From Candidatus Roseilinea mizusawaensis (GTDB lineage Bacteria > Chloroflexota > Anaerolineae > J036 > Brachytrichaceae), in the NCBI GenBank assembly GCA_016841965.1, contig JAEANN010000029.1:1-43168 (forward strand): a DNA stretch of 43,168 nucleotides, read 5' to 3'. The notes below the pieces were generated by a model. The model did no database searches. It saw only the letters and a list, made by a program, of their open reading frames with translations, and had not been told where the DNA came from. The position numbers and the translations under genes are program-made. This document shows positions 32,554-42,634 of this stretch, one piece after another. How positions within the stretch are numbered: position 1 is the stretch's first letter; every line of letters starts with the position of its first letter.

Positions 32554-34392
32554 CTACAACCAGGTCGTAGCGCGATCGATCACCATGCCGGCGAACAGCA
32601 GCGCCAGATACATCAACGAGTATTTGTAAAGCCGGGCTGCTGCCAGTGTCGAAGGATTGCTGCGCAGTTGCCAGGCGCGCGCCAGGAAGATGCCGCCCAG
32701 CGCCAGCGCTCCAACCAGATAGACCCAGCCCATCACTCTGAGCGGAACGGGAACCAGCGATAAAACCACCATGGCGATGGTGTACAGCAAGATTTGCCGG
32801 ATGGTCTCTTGCTCGCCGGCGATCACCGGCAGCATGGGCACGCCGGCGCGGGCGTAGTCCTTCTGCTTCATCAGCGCCAGCGCCCAGAAGTGTGGGGGCG
32901 TCCAGTAGAACACGATGGCGAACAGCATGAGCGCCGGCCATGTCAACTGCCCGTTGGCTGCCGCCCAGCCAACCAGCGCAGGAATTGCGCCGGCCCCTCC
33001 GCCGATGACGATGTTGTGCCAGGTGCGCCGCTTCAGCCAGCGCGTGTAGAGGACGGTGTAATACACAAAGCCGGCCAGCGCCAGCGCCGCAGTCAAGATG
33101 TTGACAAACAGGACCAGGAGGGTGAACGCCAGGCCAGCCAAAGTAAAACCGAAGATGTAGGCGTTGCGCACCGGCACGCGACCCTGGGGCACCGGCCTGA
33201 AGCTGGTGCGGCCCATCACGCGATCGATGTCGGTGTCGTAGGCCATGTTGACGGCATTGGCCCCGCCGGCCATCAGATATCCTCCGATCATTGTCCAGAA
33301 AACCAGATACCAGGCTGGAGGGCCGGCTGGCGTGATGAACATGGCGGCCAGGGTGGTCAGCAGCAACAGAGAGATGACGCGCGGTTTGGTCAGCGCAAGA
33401 TAGTCGCGCAAAATGCGCCGCCAGCGGGCCGGCTCGGCCCTAGCCGGATCCGGTAGATCGAAGGGCAGCCGGTGTGCCATGACTGCCAGCGACAGGGCGC
33501 TCAACCAGGTGAAGGCTGCTACGGCGTTGTGCAGTGTGGCCAATGCTGCTGGCCGGCCTGTCCATACCATTGCTGCGCCAAGGGTGGCCTGCGTCAGGAT
33601 GCCGCCCATCAGCGCATAGGCCGGGATCAGCAGGGGACGCGCGGCGACGTGAGTGTGTGCAGCCCGGCGCGCCCGCGCTCCAGCCCATAGCGCCAGAATC
33701 AGCGCGCCGGCAGCCGCGACCCGATGCAGCCATTGCGCGAACACCAATGGCCCGCCATTTGGCAGCAACGATCCGTTGCACAACGGATAAGATGCGCCGC
33801 AGGCCAGCGCAGCGCCGCTGCCGGCCACAATCCCGCCGGTGATGAGCAGCAGGTAGATAGCGCCGGCGGTCAGCCCAAGAGACCGGCGCAGCGCGCGGGT
33901 GGCATGGCTGGCTTCGCGCCGCCCTGCATCATCGGTGTGCGCCAGGATGCTCATAGTTGCCAGACAGCCGCCAAGCGCCATGCCGATTGCCAGATGCGCA
34001 GCCACGCTGGCAGTGTGCAGCAGCGACCAGACTGTCACCGCGCCCAGAACGATCTGGATGGCAAGCAGCCCCAGCGTCGCAGCGCTGAGACGCATCAGCG
34101 CCGGGCTTGTCTTCCAGCGAAAGTTCAGTACGGCAAGGCCCACGATCAGCGCGCTGACAACGCCGGCAAACACGCGATGGAAGACTTCGATGACGGCGTG
34201 GGGCGTGGGAATGGGGATCACCTGGCCATAGCACAGCGGCCAGTCTGGGCAACCCAACCCTGAATCTGTGACGCGCACGACGTTGCCCACCACAATCAGA
34301 AAATAGGTCAGGATGGTTGTGGTTAGCGTCAGTTTGCGCAGCACGCTGAGTCGATCTGTCTGACTGCGAAGCGCGAAGGTCAGGTGTGTCAT
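32554..34392 (-). CDS. Fused heme A synthase (CtaA/COX15) and protoheme IX farnesyltransferase (CtaB/COX10)
   Basis: About 612 residues. The N-terminal half (about 1-310) is a CtaA: an eight-helix protein with VVRVTDSGLGCPDWPLCYGQ, the glutamate-histidine motif EVFHRVFAG, LLHTASVAAHLAIG, a second Cys pair ACGASYPLCNG, FAQWLHRVAAAG and TLHNAVAAFTW. The C-terminal half (from about 325) is a CtaB: YLALTKPRVISLLLLTTLAA, NMAYDTDIDRVMGRT, KRRTWHNIVIGGGAGAIPAL, FYWTPPHFWALALMK. CtaB farnesylates heme B to heme O and CtaA oxidises it to heme A, so one polypeptide makes the cofactor for the oxidase encoded beside it. ATG at 34392 is the family start; the longer frame overlaps ctaD. CtaA-CtaB fusions are known in Chloroflexota. 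Confidence 0.93.
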   Translation of the reverse strand: MTHLTFALRSQTDRLSVLRKLTLTTTILTYFLIVVGNVVRVTDSGLGCPDWPLCYGQVIPIPTPHAVIEVFHRVFAGVVSALIVGLAVLNFRWKTSPALMRLSAATLGLLAIQIVLGAVTVWSLLHTASVAAHLAIGMALGGCLATMSILAHTDDAGRREASHATRALRRSLGLTAGAIYLLLITGGIVAGSGAALACGASYPLCNGSLLPNGGPLVFAQWLHRVAAAGALILALWAGARARRAAHTHVAARPLLIPAYALMGGILTQATLGAAMVWTGRPAALATLHNAVAAFTWLSALSLAVMAHRLPFDLPDPARAEPARWRRILRDYLALTKPRVISLLLLTTLAAMFITPAGPPAWYLVFWTMIGGYLMAGGANAVNMAYDTDIDRVMGRTSFRPVPQGRVPVRNAYIFGFTLAGLAFTLLVLFVNILTAALALAGFVYYTVLYTRWLKRRTWHNIVIGGGAGAIPALVGWAAANGQLTWPALMLFAIVFYWTPPHFWALALMKQKDYARAGVPMLPVIAGEQETIRQILLYTIAMVVLSLVPVPLRVMGWVYLVGALALGGIFLARAWQLRSNPSTLAAARLYKYSLMYLALLFAGMVIDRATTWL

Positions 34393-34406
34393 GATGAAAG
34401 CCGGCG

Positions 34407-36068
<1,662 letters not shown>

Positions 36069-36100
36069 AGTCCAGAATCCAAAAGGTCAGAATTTGGGCC

Positions 36101-36159
36101 TCGGAGTACGCAATTGCGACTCCAAAATCCCAAAGCTAAAGTCGTAAATCCAAAATCAG
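36101..36159. repeat. Hairpin plus 7-nt repeat array between ctaC and ctaD
   Basis: CGCAATTGCG is a perfect 10-bp palindrome flanked by GGAGT and ACTCC (36103-36123). From 36118 to 36159 six heptamers follow in exact register: GACTCCA, AAATCCC, AAAGCTA, AAGTCGT, AAATCCA, AAATCAG. TTTGGG upstream and CCCAAA downstream widen the inverted repeat. The last unit overlaps the end of ctaC. Confidence 0.85.
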
Positions 36160-37151
36160 CGTAGGGTTTGCAAATATGCGACCAGGTCTTCAATCTCTTG
36201 TGGTTTGAGATTCAAGTTGGGCATGGCTGTGCCGGGCTTGATAGCTTGCGGGTCATGCAACCAGTCGCGCAGATTTTCCGCGGTGTTGGGGACGACCTCT
36301 GCAATAGTGTCATAGGTGGCAAAGCGGGTCAGGCTGCGCGGCGCGACGTTGCCCTGCGCTTTTGTGCCGTCAATCGTATGGCATGACCAGCAAATGTTCT
36401 GGTTCATGAAGATGTCCTTGCCGCGCTGAGGGTCGCCGACCGCCACCCGGCCGGACACGCCGGCCGTTTGTTCCTGAAACCATCGGTTGTACTCGTCTTC
36501 GGGCAGCGCGCGCACTTTGGAGATCATCTGAGCATGCGCTACCCCGCAGAAGACATTGCATTGCCCGATGTATTCGCCCGGCGGGACGTTGAACCACACG
36601 TAGGACACCTCGCCGGGGTTGACGTACAGCATCGGCCCGAACGCCGGCATCCACCAGGCGTGAATGACATCGGCAGTAGTCATGTCGAGACGGATGGTTT
36701 TGTTGGCCGGCACAATCAGCGTCTCGTTGGCGGTTACGTTGCCGCCGGGATACTTGTATTGCCACACCCACTGCCGGCCCACAACTTCAATCACCAGATC
36801 AACTTGTTTAGCCTCTTCGATGCGCCGCAGTGCTTCCTTGTCGTTGATGTTGTGCACATGCGCCAGCGGCATCGTGGGCGACCCGCGGGCCGTCATGCGG
36901 CCAAGCGTGTCCACTGCGAACCCGAAGACGACTCCGACCACCAGGGCCGGCGCGACAGTCCAACCGATCTCAGCCGCAGTGTTGCCGTGCACCTGGTTGG
37001 GCGTTTCGTCGGCGCGACGACGGCGAAACTTGATCACCGAGAAAACGATCAGCCCTTCGACGAGGATAAAAATAATGAACGAGAGGACATACACGATCCC
37101 AAAGAGATCGTTAATCAGTCTGGCGTCATAAGACGCCGGAGGCACAAGCAC
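36156..37151 (-). CDS. ctaC: Cytochrome c oxidase subunit II with C-terminal cytochrome c (caa3 type)
   Basis: 331 residues. Two N-terminal membrane helices (about 15-40 and 66-84) lead to the cupredoxin domain with the CuA site: histidine in DVIHAWWMPAFG, then CNVFCGVAHAQM carrying both cysteines, histidine and methionine. A class I cytochrome c follows, with the CWSCH heme site and the axial methionine in GTAMPNLNL. The fused heme domain lets the enzyme take electrons without a separate soluble cytochrome. GTG at 37151 has GAGGTG about eight bases upstream. It is the first gene of the operon. Confidence 0.95.
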   Translation of the reverse strand: MLVPPASYDARLINDLFGIVYVLSFIIFILVEGLIVFSVIKFRRRRADETPNQVHGNTAAEIGWTVAPALVVGVVFGFAVDTLGRMTARGSPTMPLAHVHNINDKEALRRIEEAKQVDLVIEVVGRQWVWQYKYPGGNVTANETLIVPANKTIRLDMTTADVIHAWWMPAFGPMLYVNPGEVSYVWFNVPPGEYIGQCNVFCGVAHAQMISKVRALPEDEYNRWFQEQTAGVSGRVAVGDPQRGKDIFMNQNICWSCHTIDGTKAQGNVAPRSLTRFATYDTIAEVVPNTAENLRDWLHDPQAIKPGTAMPNLNLKPQEIEDLVAYLQTLR

Positions 37152-37598
37152 GCCTATTCACCTCACATCCCAAATTCATACAACCCAACAAACAACCCGG
37201 CGGCGTCCCCGCTCCAGGTGTACACTGTGCGGGTTATGTCGCCACTAAGCGCAACGGATTCTAGCGTCTACCGCCATTTTGAGATGTGATTTTTGTCATA
37301 CGCGGCAGATGATATTCATCCTGGTTTTGGGGCGCCCAGCGCGTTTGGTTCTGCCTGATTCGAACAAAGTGTGGACATTGCTTCTGGCCGATGCAAAGTT
37401 GTGAGCCGGCGGCGGTGAGCCGAGGCGATGCCGCCCCAGGTGCTGCACCAGGTGATGAAGGTGCGGTGTGCGGTGTGCGATGTGAGGACTATCACACACC
37501 GAGGCCGCGGTGTGAGCCGTGCAGGTCATCGGAATTTTCGCCCTGCGCGCCGGCCTCGTGCGCCCGCTCCGCGCAAATGGTGGTATACTACTGGCATT
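37152..37598. other. Non-coding region between the oxidase operon and tRNA-Arg
   Basis: No gene is supported. The minus-strand promoter of the oxidase operon must lie at the left end. GTGTACAC, an 8-bp palindrome at 37218-37225, extended on both sides as CAG and CTG, is a possible operator about 65 bases upstream of ctaC. At 37464-37484 three heptamers CGGTGTG, CGGTGTG and CGATGTG are in register, followed by a small hairpin with arms CACACCG and CGGTGTG. TATACT at 37584-37589 fits a -10 for the tRNA gene. Confidence 0.5.
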
Positions 37599-37671
37599 GC
37601 CCCAATGGCGCAGTGGATAGCGCGTTTGGTTGCGGACCAAAAGGTCGGGAGTTCGAGTCTCTCTTGGGGCA
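37599..37671 (+). tRNA. tRNA-Arg, anticodon GCG
   Basis: A complete 73-base cloverleaf. The acceptor stem GCCCCAA/TTGGGGC is perfect. The D arm is GCGC/GCGC. The anticodon stem TTTGG/CCAAA holds a loop TTGCGGA with GCG at 37632-37634, and the T arm has loop TTCGAGT. The discriminator is A and CCA is not encoded. GCG reads the arginine codon CGC. Most bacteria read CGU, CGC and CGA with a single ACG tRNA modified to inosine, so a GCG gene is less common. Confidence 0.93.
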
Positions 37672-37676
37672 TTTCC

Positions 37677-37732
37677 GAAGGTCGAAGGATGAGGGATGAA
37701 GTGATTCGTCCTTAATGCTTCGACCTTTAATC
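37677..37732. repeat. Inverted 7-nt arrays after the tRNA, possible terminator
   Basis: Eight heptamers in register: GAAGGTC, GAAGGAT, GAGGGAT, GAAGTGA, then TTCGTCC, TTAATGC, TTCGACC, TTTAATC. AAGGTCGAAG (37678-37687) pairs perfectly with CTTCGACCTT (37718-37727), and a T-rich run follows. It may terminate the tRNA transcript; the next gene starts 11 bases later. Confidence 0.8.
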
Positions 37733-37742
37733 GTTTTCTAGC

Positions 37743-38762
37743 ATGGCGCATCAAATCGAAGTTGACCGACTGTCCAAGCACTATCAGGTGCACGAGAAAG
37801 AGCCAGGGCTGATGGGCAGCCTGCGCGCGTTTTTCGCCCGCAAGTATCGCGTGGTGAAGGCGGTGGAAGGGGTGTCCTTCAACATCGACGCCGGGGAGAT
37901 GGTGGGTTTTCTCGGCCCGAACGGCGCCGGCAAGACGACCACGCTCAAGGTGCTCTCCGGCTTGCTGTATCCCACCAGTGGCCGAGTGAATGTGTTGGGT
38001 TTCATACCCCACCAACGGCAGAACGAATATCTCAAGCAGTTCACTCTGGTCATGGGCCAGAAGCAGCAACTGATGTGGGATCTCCCCCCCATGGAGACGT
38101 TTCTGGTCAACCGGGCCATCTATGAAGTGCCCAAGGGGGATTTTGCAGCAATTCTGAAAGAGCTAGATGACTTGCTTGAGTTAGGGCCTCTGCTGAAGAA
38201 GCAAGTGCGCAAGCTGTCACTGGGCGAGCGCATGAAGTGCGAACTGGCCGCGGCGTTGTTGCATCGCCCCAAAGTGCTTTTTCTAGACGAGCCAACGATT
38301 GGCCTGGATGTGACAATGCAAGCGCGCATCCGCGACTTTATCGCCGAGTACAACCGCCGGCATGGCGCCACAGTGATTCTTACTAGTCACTACATGGCTG
38401 ATGTGACGGCCTTGTGCGAGCGCATCATCGTCATCGACAGGGGGCGCTTGCTGTACGACGGCAACTTCCGCGCGCTGATCGAACGCGTGGCCCCGTATAA
38501 GGTGCTGAAGTTGCAGTTTGAGCGGCCGCCCGATCTGGCGGCGCTTGCGCAATTTGGCACAGTGGCTCGCGCTGACGGCCTGACGGCAGTGTTACATGTG
38601 CCCCGCGCGCACGCCACAGATATGGCTGCGCGCCTGCTTTCGCAGGTCGAAGTAGACGACATCAATTTTGAGGAGCCGGCCGTCGAGGACATCATCCGCC
38701 AGGTGTTTGCCGGCCAGGTTGACGGTCTGCTGTCCGAAACAGGTATGGCGCGCGCGTCGTAG
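37743..38762 (+). CDS. ABC-2 type exporter, ATP-binding protein
   Basis: 339 residues. Walker A GPNGAGKTTT (about 58-67), Q-loop region VMGQKQQLMWDLPP, signature LSLGERMKCELAAALL, Walker B VLFLDEPTIGLD and the switch histidine in ILTSHYMAD are all intact. It hydrolyses ATP to drive the two membrane proteins encoded downstream. The substrate is not evident; related systems export drugs, lipids or polysaccharides. The C-terminal extension after about 245 is typical of this branch. Confidence 0.93.
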   Translation: MAHQIEVDRLSKHYQVHEKEPGLMGSLRAFFARKYRVVKAVEGVSFNIDAGEMVGFLGPNGAGKTTTLKVLSGLLYPTSGRVNVLGFIPHQRQNEYLKQFTLVMGQKQQLMWDLPPMETFLVNRAIYEVPKGDFAAILKELDDLLELGPLLKKQVRKLSLGERMKCELAAALLHRPKVLFLDEPTIGLDVTMQARIRDFIAEYNRRHGATVILTSHYMADVTALCERIIVIDRGRLLYDGNFRALIERVAPYKVLKLQFERPPDLAALAQFGTVARADGLTAVLHVPRAHATDMAARLLSQVEVDDINFEEPAVEDIIRQVFAGQVDGLLSETGMARAS

Positions 38763-38792
38763 TGTGTTGCGCGCTGCATATTGCACGTTGCA

Positions 38793-38813
38793 GGGTGTTG
38801 GGTATTGGGTATG
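38793..38813. repeat. 7-nt array containing the permease start codon
   Basis: GGGTGTT, GGGTATT and GGGTATG are in register; the ATG of the last unit is the start of the first permease. More diverged units containing TTGC precede it. Confidence 0.8.
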
Positions 38814-39599
38814 CTGCGCAAGTATCTGGCGCTGATGCGGCTGAATTGGGGGCTGTCGTTGGAGTATCGCGCCGAAGGCGTTATCTGGTTGATGACCAAT
38901 CTGTTCAGCGTCATCATGCTGCTGGTGTGGCTCAGCATCAGCCAGGCCGGCCCGGTCAACGGCTTTTCTGCCGCAGACTTCGTGGCCTACTACATGGTCG
39001 GCCTGATTGTGCGCCAGTTGACCGCCGCGTGGTCTTCGTGGGAACTGTCGTTTGCCATTAGTGAAGGCCGGCTGTCGCCGCAACTGCTGCGGCCGATTCA
39101 TCCCATTCATCATGAGATCACCGCCAACTGGTCGGAGAAAATCATGCGTCTGACGATCCTGCTGCCCATCGTGGCGGCTGTGCTCGCGCTCACACCTGGC
39201 GTCTGGCTGGAACTCACGCCGGCCGCGCTGTTTGCGTTTGCATTGTCTGTGGTGGGGGCCTGGGCAATCTACTTTCTGGCCGATTACTGCGTGGGCATTC
39301 TGGCCTTCTGGACAACCCAGGCGACGGCCTTCTCCAATATTTTGTTCGGCTTGAAAATTGTGCTGGGTGGGATTCTCGCTCCAATCCAAATGTTCCCGCC
39401 GGCCATTCAGCCTTTTCTGGAGTGGCTGCCGTTCAAGTATATGCTGGCTTTCAGCAACGAGATCGCGCTCGGTCAGGCAACCGGCGAACGCCTGTTGTTT
39501 GGTCTGGCTGTGCAATGGGCATGGGTGCTGGCGCTCTGGCTGTTGATGCAGTTGTTGTGGCGGTTGGGCGTTCGCAGCTATGGCGCAGTGGGCGCGTAG
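38811..39599 (+). CDS. ABC-2 type exporter, membrane subunit 1
   Basis: About 262 residues with six hydrophobic helices and no signal peptide. It opens with MLRKYLALMRLNWGLSLEYR, a pattern shared with the second subunit (LFGLFLKASFLVELEYR), so the two are related copies that probably form a heterodimer. Conserved-looking segments include EGRLSPQLLRPIHPIHHEI and LPFKYMLAFSNEIALG. It belongs to the ABC-2/DUF990 type. ATG at 38811 is used; the frame opens at 38781. Confidence 0.85.
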   Translation: MLRKYLALMRLNWGLSLEYRAEGVIWLMTNLFSVIMLLVWLSISQAGPVNGFSAADFVAYYMVGLIVRQLTAAWSSWELSFAISEGRLSPQLLRPIHPIHHEITANWSEKIMRLTILLPIVAAVLALTPGVWLELTPAALFAFALSVVGAWAIYFLADYCVGILAFWTTQATAFSNILFGLKIVLGGILAPIQMFPPAIQPFLEWLPFKYMLAFSNEIALGQATGERLLFGLAVQWAWVLALWLLMQLLWRLGVRSYGAVGA

Positions 39600-39623
39600 A
39601 GAGAAGGGGAGCGGAGGCGCAGC

Positions 39624-40409
39624 ATGCGATATGCGAGGCTGTTTGGGCTGTTTCTGAAAGCCAGCTTTTTGGTGGAGCTGGAATACCGCGCCAACTTTGC
39701 TGCACGGGCTATGGTGTCGGTGTTTTGGGCCGGCGTGACGCTGGTGGGCGCCGGCGTGTTCTATTCCCACACCGATACGGTCGGCGGCTGGACGTTTGAC
39801 GAGGCCCTGGTCATCATCGGCCTGTTCACGTTTATGGGTGGGGTCATCCAGACCTTTCTACAACCCAATGTGCAGCGTATCATCGAGATGATCCGGCTCG
39901 GCACGCTCGACTTCGTGTTGACCAAGCCGGTCAACAGCCAGTTCATGGCATCCTTGCGCTACTCCCAAATGTTCAGCATCGTAGACATGCTGCTGGGCGT
40001 AGCGATTGTCGTGTGGGCTCTTTTCCGGTTGCGCTATGCGCCAGACCTGCTGACACTGGCGCAATTTGCGCTGATGCTGGTCATGGCGATTTTGATCGTC
40101 TATAGCATCTGGATGGTGATTGCCACGCTGGCGTTCTGGTTGGTCAAAGTGAACAACATGGCCGAGTTATTCAACTCGGTCTATGACACCGGCCGCTTCC
40201 CGGTGACGACTTTTCAGGGCCTGATCCGGCTGGCCCTGACTTTCGTCGTTCCGATAGCCTTCATCACCACGTTCCCGGCTCAGAGCCTGTTGGGCTGGCT
40301 GGATGCCACGACGCTGCTGGCAGCCGTGGCGATGGGAGTAGGGTTGTTCACGGCCAGCGCGCTGTTCTGGCGGCGTGCAGTGCGCAGTTATAGCAGCGCC
40401 GGTTCCTGA
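39624..40409 (+). CDS. ABC-2 type exporter, membrane subunit 2
   Basis: 261 residues, six hydrophobic helices, DUF990-like. Segments such as VIQTFLQPNVQRIIEMIRLG, TLDFVLTKPVNSQFMASLRY and FNSVYDTGRFPVTTFQGLIR resemble the first subunit in position and kind. GGAG lies shortly before ATG 39624. It completes the exporter; the convergent bchP gene ends 8 bp after its stop. Confidence 0.86.
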   Translation: MRYARLFGLFLKASFLVELEYRANFAARAMVSVFWAGVTLVGAGVFYSHTDTVGGWTFDEALVIIGLFTFMGGVIQTFLQPNVQRIIEMIRLGTLDFVLTKPVNSQFMASLRYSQMFSIVDMLLGVAIVVWALFRLRYAPDLLTLAQFALMLVMAILIVYSIWMVIATLAFWLVKVNNMAELFNSVYDTGRFPVTTFQGLIRLALTFVVPIAFITTFPAQSLLGWLDATTLLAAVAMGVGLFTASALFWRRAVRSYSSAGS

Positions 40410-40417
40410 GATGACTT

Positions 40418-41662
40418 CTAGTTACTCTGGCTGCGGTGCAGGAGAGATGGGCCATGCCGTGGGGATCCAAATCGTTCCACGATCAATTCGTGGATGGCTG
40501 TGCTCAGCCAGTGGCCGGTGATCTTCATCTGCACACTCCAGGGGGCCGGCTCGATATGCTTGGCCAGGTAGCTGTCGAAGGTCAGCCGCTGCACATCGGG
40601 GTCCTGGCACATGGCAGCAAAGATTTCGCGCTGCGTGTCGCTGTTATAGGAGATGCGCTGCAGCAGTTGCAGAAAGGTGTAGGTGGGCCGATAGCGCTTC
40701 CACCACTGGGCGTCATAGTCGCGCCGCAGATGCTCGGCAGAGGGGTTGTCGAGATGCGCGGCAATCGCGCGGGCAGCCATCTCGCCGGACTTCATCGCCC
40801 AGTAAATGCCTTCGCCCGATGTGGCCTGCACCAGGCCGGCTGCGTCGCCGATCAGGGCGACGCGGTCGTAAGACAAATGCTTGCGCGGGTGCATGGGTAG
40901 ATGGTGCGCTTCGAACAGGATTGATTCGCCTTCGCCCAGTTGATCCTTCAGCCGGCTTTTTAGATTGTTGAGCAGGTCACGGGCGTGCTGGGTCTTGCCG
41001 GCGCCGGCGCCGATGCCGGCGGCCACGTGGTCATACTTCGGGAATACCCAAGCGTATAGATCGGGGCTGACATCGTCGCCCAGATATAACGCCGCGCGCT
41101 GCTCCCAGTACTGCATGGTGTGTGCAGGCAGCCGAATCCGCTCCTGGTAGGCGACGGCCATTGGCAACCGCTCCAGCCCCAGCGCTTTGGCGACGGCAGA
41201 GTAAGCGCCATCTGCGCCGATGACGGCTGCGGCCTGCACATGCTGCGCGCGCCGGCGCTTGTCCTCGTAGGTGACCTGCACGCCGCTGGGCCCGATCTGC
41301 AGGCCGGTGAACTTCCCCTCGATCAAGGTTGCGCCACGTTCGACGGCGCGCTGGCGGATGAAGCGGTCGAACTTTTCGCGCCGCACCATGGCGATGAAGT
41401 CGCGATCAGAGGGATGGCTGCTGGCAACAGGAAACTCTGACATCTGGCGCGGGGATGCCACTACAGCCGTTTTCACCTTCCGATCAATCAGATCTTCCGG
41501 CAAGTGGTATTCGCTGAACACAAGCGGCGGCACGGCTCCTCCGCATGGCTTGACGTAGTTCAGGTCGCGCTCAAGCAAGATCACCTCGACGCCCAGCTCA
41601 CGCAGCGTGTTTGCCGCGATACTGCCGCCTACAGATGCGCCTACAACCAGCACCGGTTCCAT
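40418..41662 (-). CDS. bchP: Geranylgeranyl reductase (bacteriochlorophyll synthesis)
   Basis: 414 residues. An FAD-binding Rossmann motif VLVVGASVGGSIAANTL is followed by the acid at LLERDLNYVKPCGGAVPP, the motif VIGADGAYSAVAKALG, and the family block RVALIGDAAGLVQATSGEGIYWAMKSG (read as two overlapping parts). The C-terminal region contains YSSD-like and hydrophobic segments. BchP reduces the geranylgeranyl tail to phytyl using NADPH. AGGAGGA lies seven bases before ATG 41662. It follows bchG by 27 bp, the expected next step. Related reductases also act on archaeal-type lipids, but the bchG neighbour settles the role. Confidence 0.9.
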   Translation of the reverse strand: MEPVLVVGASVGGSIAANTLRELGVEVILLERDLNYVKPCGGAVPPLVFSEYHLPEDLIDRKVKTAVVASPRQMSEFPVASSHPSDRDFIAMVRREKFDRFIRQRAVERGATLIEGKFTGLQIGPSGVQVTYEDKRRRAQHVQAAAVIGADGAYSAVAKALGLERLPMAVAYQERIRLPAHTMQYWEQRAALYLGDDVSPDLYAWVFPKYDHVAAGIGAGAGKTQHARDLLNNLKSRLKDQLGEGESILFEAHHLPMHPRKHLSYDRVALIGDAAGLVQATSGEGIYWAMKSGEMAARAIAAHLDNPSAEHLRRDYDAQWWKRYRPTYTFLQLLQRISYNSDTQREIFAAMCQDPDVQRLTFDSYLAKHIEPAPWSVQMKITGHWLSTAIHELIVERFGSPRHGPSLLHRSQSN

Positions 41663-41689
41663 CGTCTCTTCCTCCTGTTGTGTCTCACG

Positions 41690-42634
41690 TCACAAAACGT
41701 TCAACCCAATGGCTGCTGCCAGCATCCCCCACACATAGAGTGGAATGGCGATGATGTTGTACTTCACCGCCATGTCATTCACCGGGTTCTTAACCAGCTT
41801 GATCTGCGACGGCCACTGGCCTAGGGTGAACAATGCGACAACGCCGGCGGCGATCGGGCTGCCCCAGATCAGCAGCAGAACGACTACGATGATCTGCGCG
41901 GCGTTGATCGTGATGACGGCCAGCCAGGCGGCCATCTGCTCGCCATACAGCACCGGGATGGAAAGAATGCCCATCTGGCGATCGCCGGTCACACTCTTAA
42001 AGTCGTTGATGGTCATGATGCCATGTGCGCCGAGCGAATAGATGATGGCGAGTGCCAGGCTGGGCGGGGTGATTGGAATTTGAAAGGTCAGATGGCCGGC
42101 AATCCAGGCCAGCCCTTCATACGCTATGGCAACGGTCAGGTTGCCAATCCAGCCGTTGCGCTTCAAGCGCAGCGGATGCACCGAATAGGAAATCGCCAGA
42201 CCCAGCCCGACTGCGCACATCAGCATGACAGAGGGGCCCAGAAACAGGCCGACCAAGAGGGCCGCGATAGCCAGCCCGAAGATGGTGAGGTAGATTTGCA
42301 GCTCGCTGACCTTGCCAGAAGGAATCAGCCGGTCGGGCTGATTGATGGCATCGACATCGCGGTCGCAGTAATCGTTGAGCACTTGCGAGAAGCCGGTGAG
42401 CAGCGGGCCGGCCATGGCTACCCCAATTGCGACTTTGCCGATGTTGAGGATGCTCAGCCATACATCGCCTTCGGCAGACAGATTGAAGTAGACGCTATGG
42501 CTGGCGATTGCACCGACCATGAAAGCCCAAGCTGGGGCAAACCAGGTGTGTGGCTTCATCAACGTCAGGCTTTTGAGCAAAGCCGCTTTGACACTGGCCG
42601 ACCGTGACGCTGCAAGGGGCGCGTCTTTGATCAT
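41690..42634 (-). CDS. bchG: Bacteriochlorophyll synthase (UbiA-family prenyltransferase)
   Basis: About 314 residues, around eight or nine membrane helices. It joins a polyprenyl diphosphate to bacteriochlorophyllide. The first Asp-rich motif is NDYCDRDVDAINQPDRLIPSG and the second is NDFKSVTGDRQMGILSIPVL; the IMTINDFKS form is typical of chlorophyll synthases rather than of CtaB or UbiA. GGAGGA (42641-42646) sits six bases before ATG 42634, so the longer frame is rejected. Co-directional with bchP. No other photosynthesis genes are in the window. Confidence 0.9.
   Translation of the reverse strand: MIKDAPLAASRSASVKAALLKSLTLMKPHTWFAPAWAFMVGAIASHSVYFNLSAEGDVWLSILNIGKVAIGVAMAGPLLTGFSQVLNDYCDRDVDAINQPDRLIPSGKVSELQIYLTIFGLAIAALLVGLFLGPSVMLMCAVGLGLAISYSVHPLRLKRNGWIGNLTVAIAYEGLAWIAGHLTFQIPITPPSLALAIIYSLGAHGIMTINDFKSVTGDRQMGILSIPVLYGEQMAAWLAVITINAAQIIVVVLLLIWGSPIAAGVVALFTLGQWPSQIKLVKNPVNDMAVKYNIIAIPLYVWGMLAAAIGLNVL

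Noticed and set aside
37296-38069. Long minus-strand open frame with PRETRTPDLLVRNQTRYPLR
   Set aside because: This peptide is the known artefact of translating the complement of a tRNA-Arg gene; the rest is antisense to the ABC ATPase.
40418-41662. Calling this an archaeal-type lipid geranylgeranyl reductase
   Set aside because: The ATSGEGIYWAMKSG block and the bchG neighbour favour BchP.
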